From positions 24,254,429-24,318,428 of the forward strand of contig OZ022349.1 in assembly GCA_963989245.1 (NCBI GenBank): a DNA stretch of 64,000 nt. Direction: 5' to 3'. Below are positions 55,859 through 64,000 of the stretch, in pieces; position 1 is the stretch's first letter; each line of letters begins with the position of its first letter. A model generated the notes under the pieces. The model searched no databases, was not told the DNA's origin, and worked only from the letters and a program-made list of their open reading frames with translations. The translations under genes and the position numbers were made by a program. Origin of the DNA: Nansenia antarctica. Taxonomy: Eukaryota > Chordata > Actinopteri > Argentiniformes > Microstomatidae.

Positions 55859-57104
55859 AGGGATGCACGATATTATCGGCACCGATATTTATCGGCCCGA
55901 TAATGGGAAATTAATGTTTATCGTTTTTTATCGTTTTTATAAAATTGTAGCCGATATAGAGCCGATAATATGAAGCCGGAAATATTTCTGCTTCCGGTTT
56001 CCGCGCTCATGATGCTGCGCCTGCGTACAGACGAGAGCGAAACATGTCTTCCCCGGTGTGTCAGACATTCTTCACAGTTTCTGAGGCAGATAGTGCGTTT
56101 GCAATTTGCAACACATGTTCGACAAAAGTTCGGAGAGGAGGGCAAAGGTCTACGAGTTACAACACAACGAATCTCATAAGTCACCTTAAGATTCACCATT
56201 GCAAGCACGCTGTATGGAAGGAATATCAAGCAGAAGGTAGCCTAGCCGCGGTGCCTATTGAACACGCATTTGAATTGTATTCAGTTTGTATATTAGGGAA
56301 CACCAATGGAAAACGTGTCTATTATTTAGGTGAGAATGTGAATGTATGCTATACAAGACAAGTTGTTTACAAGGAAAACATGCACTTTTTGTTTTTCCAT
56401 GTCAGTGCAATTTATTTTGAATTCTTATGCAAACCGTTTGATGGGCTTTATCACAACCTACCTCATCCTCATGCACTAAAAGTAGCATAGCCCTTTTCAG
56501 TTGCTTTATTAAGCATACTAGTGTAGCCTACTATGTGCCTTGTGTCATTCTGTTTATCTGCACACTAAGCAGCCATTTGGCACTAGTTTCTGTAAAAGTT
56601 CTATAAAACGTTTGGTTCTTTAAAAGTCTTTATTTTTGTATTGACTGATGCACTTTATTTATTTATTTTTTGATATTTTATTTATGCATTTTCAATTTAC
56701 AGGGATGCACTTTATTTTTGACACTTTTTTGATCTAATTACTCTTAGGTGAGCCTTTTTTGTTTTCATAAAAGGAGGCCAGATCTTGGTTAAAAAAAGCA
56801 TTGTGCACTGTCTATAACAGATTCTGTTTGTTAGAGGAAATAATAAATTAACATTTGAAGAGTCAGAAGTGTTCTCTTTGTTGTGTTAACAATAGTGATG
56901 TAAGTTAGATTTAGTGAGATCACTATGGAATATTAAATCATCAATCTTTGCTCACTACATAGCCTTTCTTACCTTCAGGTGTGCACAGGTTATCAACTGT
57001 GAAATGATATCTGTTCTCATATCGGTTAACATATCGGTTATCGGCCACGAGAAGCGGGTAAACATCGGTATCGGTTGGAAAAAAATGCATATCGTGCATC
57101 CCTA
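55859..57104 (+). mobile_element. BED-finger hAT, internally deleted (B)
   Basis: Same element as A 12803-14044. The left end has lost its first base and its target-site flank (AAGGGATGCACGATAT instead of TAGGG...), which shows that the missing 0.94 kb to its left is a deletion in B. Confidence 0.88.
56044..56490 (+). pseudogene. BED zinc-finger ORF of a hAT remnant (B)
   Basis: 148 residues, differing from A by about three substitutions (QTFFTV for LTFFTV, VCYTRQ for VGYTRQ, CKPFDG for CKTFDG). No stop has arisen in either copy. It contains only the BED finger, no catalytic domain. Confidence 0.6.
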
Positions 57105-57570
57105 ATAATAATAATAATAACTTTAATTTATATAGCGCCTTTCAAAAAACCCAAGGACGTTTTACAATTCAAGGGAATGATCAGACAGACAAAACAGAAA
57201 ACAAACAAAGCAAAACTGAAACATTGACTAGGGGCCAAAGGCCTTGGAGAACAGATGTGTTTTGAGGGCTAATTTGAAGGAGTCCAGGGTGGGGGCATTG
57301 CGGATCACTGTGGGGAGGGAGTTCCAGAGAGTAGGTGCGGCCACGCTGAAGGCTCTGTCCCCAAAGGTCCGTAGGTTGGTGCGGGGGGTGGACAGCAGGC
57401 CCATGTCTGCGGACCACAGGTTCCGGGAAGGGGTATGTTGGGGGAGGAGGTCAGTTAGGTACTGGGGGGCGCAGGCGTGGAGGGATTTGTAGGTGAGGAG
57501 GAGGATTTTGTAAGTGATGCGGGACTTGACCGGGAGCCAGTGGAGGTGAATGATGGTGAAACATGTTGAT
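57105..57570 (-). mobile_element. LINE 3' fragment, minus strand (B)
   Basis: Counterpart of A 14045-14520, same HLHWLPVKSRITYKILLLTY frame, with a small deletion near its C-terminus. Confidence 0.8.
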
Positions 57571-59447
57571 GTTTTAACATGTGTAACAGCTGCTGGTCTT
57601 TTGGGGAACAAGTAGTCAAAGTTGTTTACATATTCTGAAAGGACAGATTGTAATTGTTTAAATTATGTGTCAAACATTGAAATCGGAAAGAAGTTGGAAA
57701 AGATATGCGTATTTGAATGTTGGTAAAACTCAATCGACTAACAGAAAATCCCAGTTTTTCTTTGTCACTTCACTTGCTCTTCACTTACGACAGTGCAAAT
57801 TACTCTTCTCAAAAAGATAGTTAGCAGCTCTGCAGTAGAGCCGTAACAAACACGCTTCCAGTAGGGACAAGGCTATAAAAAGTCTGGCTGAGGTTCTCCC
57901 ACGCACACGTGCAGCTGAGGTAAGGTCGATGGTGACTTTTAGGCGTTAGAGTTTGACGTCATCATGACGCACACATTTTTGCAATGCGCAACTGTCAGCG
58001 CATGATCAAAACATGCCGGCATCGATGAGAGGAATCGATAACCACGGATGCATATGATTCTGATGCATCGAATCATTTGGAACCGGTTCTCGATTCCCAT
58101 CCCTATACAATTTTCCCAAGCAGGTGACTTAAGTGAAGCTGGAGGAACTTCAAGCTCTAGTTTAAACTATCTAAGCTAAACTACTGATAATCTCTCTTTG
58201 GCGTGTGTGCGCAAAAAAGTAAGCTGCATTCATTCAGTACACACGGATACCGAACTGAACGACTTAGTCCAATTTCAGTAGCAGCTTTGTGAGTGTGAGC
58301 TGAAACCACTATGTTCAGTATGCACTTAGCTAGCCAAAGCTTTTGTTTGTTAGCTACGCTAGCTTTGTTTGTAGCTACGGTACGTTTACAGGGTTTTTCC
58401 TGGCTCAAAATGAGGCAGAGGTGGTACCACAGGTGTTTGACATCGGGGGGACCCATGAAGCGGGGCTGTCTGGGGGTCCTCACATGAGCGTCAAACACTT
58501 CATTTCTTGCATTCTGGTGAATTGATATGCACCAATTTGTGCCTTTTCTGCATCAATTTATGGTGGAAATGTCATTATTTATGTAAAGGAAAACACAACA
58601 TTCAGGCACCAGATGACCATTCAAAATATAATGCAATATAAGGCTCTCAGGCATTCTGTACTTCCAAAGTCGAGAGCTAGAGCAAATAATATTAATCATT
58701 TAATTTGACAGCATACATGCTACTGAAAACAGCTGGTTGACTGTCCGCTGTGAAAAAGCTTGTCCGTAACGTCCGTAACACTTTGCGGAGCTCCTGTAAA
58801 CAGCTGGTGGGGAACAGCGCTGGACCGGAAGCTAACCAGCCGTATTAGTAGAAGTGAAGTGATTGTGCATGTAGTCTGATTATCATTATTCATGATCGCA
58901 GATAATTCAGTTGCATTTTCAATTATTAGTTCTATTCTGTCATGAGCATCAGAGAATGACTGACAGGCCGGTAGAATATGAGAATGGGATCATTTGAATA
59001 ATATATTCTAATATATTAGCCTATAAGCGTGTGTGTTTCATGCAATACCATTATTGCATGAAATGGTCAACATTTGAATGTTGTCAGCTACGAAGCGGAT
59101 GTGTTTACTAGAACATGGAAATGCAAACGCTAATCACATTATTGCATTACAATTGTCCAATTGACTCAAGTAATGCAGGAAAAAGTGGAAAATGCTATTG
59201 TGGGATTGCATAGTAATTTTCAGTTCAGAATGAACTTTTTTCAGAATGAACCAGCTACATGAAAATGAAAATCATATGATTGCATTTTATTTTTAATATT
59301 GACCGAAAGAATGCGTGTAAAAGTGGAACATGCAATTGCAATCTCAAATTGCATTAACATTTGAATTTAGTCCACTATATGCTTCCATACACTGGTAGCA
59401 CTGATTTTACAACAGTGCAATTACACTCACCAATAACAAAGACTTAC
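57571..59447. other. Intron of zinc-finger gene B
   Basis: Matches A 14521-14798, 14927-15331 and 20761-21979. It includes a hAT terminus ending at about 58106 and the empty target site acggatac (about 58244-58251) of the 5.4-kb hAT of copy A. Confidence 0.6.
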
Positions 59448-59716
59448 CATCCATCTCACTGTCTTTCATCTCCACTCTTCCTCTGTCCTCTTGATTCACC
59501 ATCACGACCTCCTCTCTCATTTGGTCTCCTCCATCCTCTTCTTTTACCATGACACCATACTCCTCTACATCTTCTTCCTCCAGCTTCACTGCCACCATCT
59601 CTGGACCCCGCTGTGGGCTTTTCAGGGATGGAGAACCACAGCCAGATCCGGGGGACTCGGTGCATTCTGGTTCATACATGGTTACATGAGCTGAAGAGGA
59701 CCTGCGGCTAGAAACA
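59448..59716 (-). CDS. C2H2 zinc-finger gene B, coding exon 2 (acidic)
   Basis: 269 bp, same splice sites and phases as in A (donor GTAAGT at 59447-59442). The peptide differs from A by only a few residues (for example SPQRGPE for SPQWGPE, REEVVMV for REEGVMV). It retains the VKLE and VKEE motifs. Confidence 0.85.
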
Positions 59717-60284
59717 CTGGAGGCACAAACAATGCAGGGTCGATTAGAAATGACAGACAAACAGTTCACTGAACTCCCATCTAGACTGACAGGACACGTC
59801 CTGCAAATGCAATAATCTATGGATTACTGATTGCATTTGTTGTAATTAAAGGGTCTGGAAAGTAGACATTAAATGGTTCCCATTGTATTTTGTGTCCAGG
59901 AAAAATGTTAACACAAAATAAACTATGGAAATAAGCTTCTTGTTAGGCTCAACTTCCTGGTCAGACAGTTCCGAGGGCTGTATGGTTGTGGACTTTGCAC
60001 GCTTGACTGGCAGCTCCCTTTCAAGCTAGCTTGCTGCGATATCATACATGACATTCATCTATTACATGTGCTTATAGTTCTGCTCTTTAATTACCAACTG
60101 TTTAGCTACTGTTGAAATGTGTAAAAACTGAGCTAATTCAATTACAAATCAACTTATTAGTCATGCAACTGGCAGTATGATTCACCATATCAATTCAATG
60201 ACCACCATTTGCATACTTGACACCTGGCACCCTATGGTGAATTATTGAACACAATACTTGGACAGGATTCACAGCATGTGTGTG
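59717..60284. other. Intron 1 of zinc-finger gene B
   Basis: Nearly identical to A 22249-22816. No element. Confidence 0.7.
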
Positions 60285-60290
60285 ACTTAC

Positions 60291-61009
60291 TGATCAGTTG
60301 GAGCACAATGGTGTTGCTCTCGTCTTCTAATTTGCTGCTGTATTGTCACAATAGCGGATATTGTGTTTACTTTCTTCCCACACTGGACGTAGCACTGGCG
60401 CATGTCGTCATGACCACAACCATGTTTTGTTTGTCCAGAGATTTGCCCTGCCGCTGTCCTTCTCTGCTGTTCCTGTAATCCAATCACTGAGCTGCTCTTG
60501 TGACCACCTGACTCACATCCAGGATGTGATTGGTCCGCTCTAGCGCGGCCTGTGGTTGGCCTTTGTTGAGAGGAATTCCTACCATAGCACTCTTCGATCT
60601 TGACCTCTTGACCCCTAGTCTTGACCTCTGAACTGGCGTTACTGTCACTATCCATGTGATTCGGTGCTTCAGAGAGTCGATGCCTCTCTTTAAGAGCATG
60701 TGCATCTTGCCCTGAGGCATTTGTGCTGAGCATCTCATCTTTGGCCTTTTGGTTTTTGATGTAGTCCCGTAAAAACTTATCCCACGGTGTGTCGTACTCT
60801 TCTTTAATGTTGGGAGAGTGATGGTTCCTACTGTGGGTGGGAGGTGGTGGTAGTGGTGGTGGCTGGAGCCTAATAAGATTGTCCTTCCGGTGGTTCTGTC
60901 CTTCTGTCTCTGCATCAGGGGACCCAAGGTGTGTCCTCTGGCTCTCTGACACTGAATAAGCAGAAGCATCCATCTCTCTGCCCAGATGGAGAGTTCACAG
61001 TGCAGGGAA
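60291..61009 (-). CDS. C2H2 zinc-finger gene B, exon with start codon
   Basis: ATG at 60973, donor A|GTAAGT at 60290-60285, 683 coding bases, one codon longer than A. The difference lies near the end (KKVNTISAIV against NKVNMADIV), caused by a local rearrangement at 60350-60375. The upstream acceptor and 5' UTR up to about 61009 match A. With exons 2 and 3 it gives 1860 nt, 620 codons. The remaining N-terminal features are as in gene A. Confidence 0.82.
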
Positions 61010-61293
61010 TCCTACGAATAAAGATGATCAAAATATTAAAACAAGAGTGAAGAAATGTATCAAAAGGTCACAGTGTTTCCTCCAGGAATTTTTACATTCG
61101 TGGTGGAGAGCCCTAACCGCGTGCACGCGCACTCAAAATCCCAAAAAGGATGGCATTTTTTTAAATATATATACAGAATATAAACTTGTGATACCGGTTT
61201 CCATCCATCAGCTCTGAAGGTTTACGTTACTCACGGCAGTGTTTTTCAACCAGAGATCATCAGATGTGCCGTGGGAAATTATCAAATTCCACT

Positions 61294-61830
61294 TACCGTA
61301 TTGACCCGAATATAAGACGGGGTTTTTTCCCCAGAAAAAAGTCTGAAAAAGTTGCATCGTCTTATATTCGCGCCCTAGACTTTTACACGTCAATATTAAT
61401 TCACAACAACGTATGGCGCCAAAAGACTGTTCCCCACGCGAGCCACCGTGTTTCTCCCTGTCACACACACCCCAGTGACGGTGCCTGGAGAGATGGAGAC
61501 ACACTCACACACACACCCGCGGAGAGACACCGCAGAGACACACTCGGACCAGCTCGAAAAAAGTGGCTCAAGTGGTTGGTCAAACAACAGAGGAGGAGTT
61601 ACGATGCCAATTTTAAGACCTTGGTGGTCAATGAAGCAGAGGCATCAAACAACTGTCCAGCAGCCAAGAAATATGATATTACAGAGTGTAATGTTAGAAG
61701 TTGACGAGCCCAAAAAGATCGGCTTAAGAATGGTAAGTCAGAGAAAAGCGTATCGCCGTCCGCAAAGCGGCCTCTTCCAAGTGATTGACAGGAGGGTGTG
61801 TGAATACGTGACTGAAAAACCTAACCCATG
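61294..61830 (+). pseudogene. Pogo-like (Brinker/CENP-B HTH) transposase fragment
   Basis: Starts at TTGACCCGAATATAAGACGG, a terminus-like sequence after a TA. It then encodes RRSYDANFKTLVVNEAEASN then NCPAAKKYDITECNVR, the Brinker-type DNA-binding domain found at the start of many pogo/Tigger-like transposases. After a frameshift, KAYRRPQSGLFQVIDRRVCE then YVTEK follows, the start of the CENP-B-type HTH. The DDE domain and right end are missing. Confidence 0.65.
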
Positions 61831-61924
61831 CCCATACCCCAAGATTATAAAAAATAACCTACATTGTTTCATTCATTCATTAAGACGATTGCCAGACGCA
61901 TTGTCGAAAATGTTGTTTTGGAGA

Positions 61925-62420
61925 AGATACGTGGCAGTGGGCAGTCTTGGCTCAACTCTTGGCCAATGCACGCTTTGTGGATGGAGACACAATCACCGAA
62001 AATGTCTTTTTTGCAAGACATTGCATAAAAACAACAACAGGGGAGGACTTCAGTGGGACAGCTGCGTAAGTGTCTGCACTGATGGAGCAAGCAGCTATGT
62101 TGCCGAGACTTCCCAGCGGAGATATCTGATGTGTTGAATGCTGTTGTTCGTATGGTAAACTTTGTAAAAACAAGACCTCTGAAAAGCCGCTTATATGCAG
62201 CATTATGTGAAGAGACGGGAGCCCAGCATAAGACGTTATTGCTCCATACGGCGGTCCGATGATTGTCCTGCGGAAAAGTGCCGGCCCACGTGTTTGAGTT
62301 ACGGGAGGAGCTGAAAACCGTTTTAACTGATGAGAAGTGTGATGACGCAAAGCTGCTTGCAAGTGACAAATTGTGGCAAGGCTCGCATACATGGCCAACA
62401 TACAGGGCCAGGCTTCGCAC
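61925..62420 (+). pseudogene. ZBED5/FAM200-like hAT transposase fragment
   Basis: Several frames give FVDGDTITENVFFCKTL, then LQWDSCVSVCTDGASS (the CTDGA block includes the second catalytic aspartate), then VVRMVNFVKTRPLKSRLYAA, then ELREELKTVLTDEKCDDAKL. Stops and frameshifts separate them (for example TGA where a Trp is expected after the LLLHTAVR block). Dead copy. Confidence 0.8.
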
Positions 62421-63047
62421 TGAGTGAGTATAACGACAAGTAATATATGTTATATAATGTTACGTATATGATAGGCTACTATGTATCATTTTGTAACATT
62501 TGGGATGGCGGTGTGCCGTGGGATTTTTTCAAGGTAAGAAATGTGCCGTGGCACAAAAAAGGTTGAAAAACACTGACTCACGGATCCAATGTCCTTCCAA
62601 ACGAGCAGTCTTGGCTCCGTCTCAAACACAACAGGAAAAGTATGTCCAACTTGGCGAAAGTTTCCCAGTGTTTCCAACTTGCGCGAGTTCTTCAATTTGC
62701 GACAGTTTTTCAGCAGGGATGGTTGAGTCTGCACGGTTCTCATGCCGGTTCACATTTAGACCAATCAGGAGTAGCCCTTGTGTCACGTCGTCAACTGAAT
62801 GTTTAATGTCATTAATCTGATTTTGGATCAGCGGTTAGAGAGAGATGGGCGTGGATTTAGGTGCACTTATAGTCAACATCCATTATAGCGCTGATCTAGG
62901 ATCAGATATATTTTAATCAGCAAAAATGTTCAGAGGTGGATTTTTTTTGTTGTTTTTGTTTTTGTTTTGTGGACTGAATCAATTCGTGGCGGAGGAAATT
63001 CATTCGTGGCAGCCCGCCACCAATAAATGCATATAGAGGAAACACTG

Positions 63048-64000
63048 GTCTATCAGCCATCAAAAGGTTTGTGGACATTTTTAAAAAATACTTTTAAAAC
63101 ATTTAGGCCGAGGCCTCTCTTTATCAGATGCTCTAAATGTTACATGTCTCATCCACACTCATTTTATTTTATTTTTTAATTCATATTTATTTATTAGCCT
63201 ATTAGTATTAGCCTATTGTTTGATCTGTATGGGCAGTAGCCTATATCGGTCGATATTGCTCATAGATTATAGGTGATCAATATCAGTCGCAAAAAACGGT
63301 ATGGGGCAGGGCTTGACGCTTACCTTTTCCCCAGGTAGCACTGTGCTACCATGTTGAAAAATTTAGTAGCACACCAAGAATTTCAGTAGCACAATGAAAA
63401 TTGTGCAATTTTCGTCAACAACGACAACAAATTATCATAATCATAACATATCAAAATGATCATAACCGGCTCTTGGCCGTAATAAAAATGGAGACTCACA
63501 CAATGTAAAGGGAAAGTAAGAATATTAATTTCAGTTGGCCCACGGTTCGGTATGAACCTCGGTTTTTGGGTCACGGTTCACGGTTCGTGTTTTTTTTATC
63601 TTTTAAATGCTGTGTTGTGTTGTGGATTGGAACTACGGATCATAAGCTTTCAAATGATGTGTCATACATTGAAATCCGAAAAAAGATGAAGTTAGTCATT
63701 TGAATGTTGTTAGACGTCAGGCACATATAGGGTTAACCTCTTTGTAATGAAACCGGAAGCAGACGCTGCTAGCAGCTAGCGGCTAACAAAACACAGCGCT
63801 ACGAACTATGAGAGCTGTATCCCATATACCGATTATGCACATTTTAAGCGCATATAGGACTCGCGTGCACACGTTTCTGTTCACTGTTTTCATTCCCTCA
63901 TCGCTTATACACATAAGTTTGACTGCGCGTGACAGTAGTTCAGCTGTCTTTTAGTCGCACAGGTGCGATTGAATGTATTTCCAAGTCGCACAGAAATATA
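63048..64000. other. Upstream part of gene B and hAT-derived sequence
   Basis: 63048-63735 matches A 23598-24380, with B carrying about 57 bp (63069-63126) that A lacks. 63610-63935 is the reverse complement of 19250-19575 (MITE family). Any first exon or promoter of gene B would lie beyond the window. Confidence 0.6.

Larger units (their letters stand above)
61237..62575. mobile_element. ZBED5-like hAT nested in the hAT, itself chimeric
   Basis: Perfect 15-bp inverted ends CAGTGTTTTTCAACC. Perfect 8-bp TSD actcacgg at 61229-61236 and 62576-62583. The inside combines remnants of a ZBED5/FAM200-like transposase (about 61925-62420) with a pogo-like fragment (about 61294-61830). Confidence 0.92.
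61071..63047. mobile_element. hAT element, B only, with nested elements
   Basis: Inverted ends CAGTGTTTCCTC (12 bp). Copy A has the empty site aaaaggtctatcagcc. The right flank is gtctatca and the left flank gtca, best read as an 8-bp TSD with 4 bases lost on the left. Own body about 61071-61236 and 62576-63047, with CATTCGTGG repeated near both ends. It contains the nested hAT at 61237-62575. Confidence 0.85.
46352..63735. repeat. Segmental duplication, copy B
   Basis: Second copy of the block that starts at base 1, in direct orientation, so a tandem or interspersed direct duplication with 46.35 kb between equivalent points. It holds the second zinc-finger gene. At 63735 it continues into hAT-derived sequence that copy A lacks, so either the duplication ends there or A has a deletion. 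Confidence 0.93.

Overview
The window reads as nuclear DNA of a ray-finned (teleost) fish. It has spliced minus-strand zinc-finger genes with GT/AG introns, many hAT DNA transposons, L2-type LINE fragments with short tandem 3' tails, a tRNA-derived SINE, Tc1/mariner pieces, a Gypsy retrotransposon and abundant microsatellites. Species cannot be settled from sequence alone. No prokaryotic, organellar or free-living viral features are seen.

Layout: the window holds two copies of one segment. Copy A runs from 1 to about 24,380 and copy B from 46,352 to about 63,735, in the same orientation, with a start-to-start distance of 46.35 kb. Between them lies a non-duplicated spacer (24.4-45.9 kb). The copies are near-identical by eye in shared sequence but differ by many insertions and deletions. 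Only A has hAT elements at 1258-2554, 4879-5673 and 15332-20760 and LINE pieces at 10776-11493 and 14799-14926. Only B has SINEs at 48645-48860 and 50554-50765, L2 tails at 46399-46609 and 49292-49449, and a hAT at 61071-63047. Each copy often supplies the empty site for insertions in the other, so several target-site duplications (TSDs) can be read directly.

Genes: each copy carries one C2H2 zinc-finger gene on the minus strand with three coding exons whose splice phases join exactly (A: 23502-22823, 22248-21980, 8093-7189, 617 aa; B: 60973-60291, 59716-59448, 53193-52286, 619 aa). The N-terminal exons are almost the same in both, whereas the finger arrays have diverged strongly. Both now encode nine intact fingers, A ending at a TAG stop also present in B, B ending earlier through a 14-bp deletion. 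A CRE-containing segment at 24.7-24.84 kb with a good splice donor may be the promoter and first non-coding exon of the A gene.

Spacer: from left to right, a 430-bp CCTCT tract, an orphan Ig V-type exon, a dead Tc1 transposase fragment, a 59-bp minisatellite, a hAT remnant, a Tc1-type MITE, a LINE 3' end, a GC-rich stretch, a 5'-truncated Gypsy element in reverse orientation (one LTR, with a nested SINE and a solo LTR), a hAT carrying a LINE fragment, an unrecognised 237-aa ORF with an internal duplication, and AT-rich intergenic DNA. The only plausibly functional protein genes are the two zinc-finger paralogues, the transposase of the 5.4-kb hAT element, and perhaps the 237-aa ORF.
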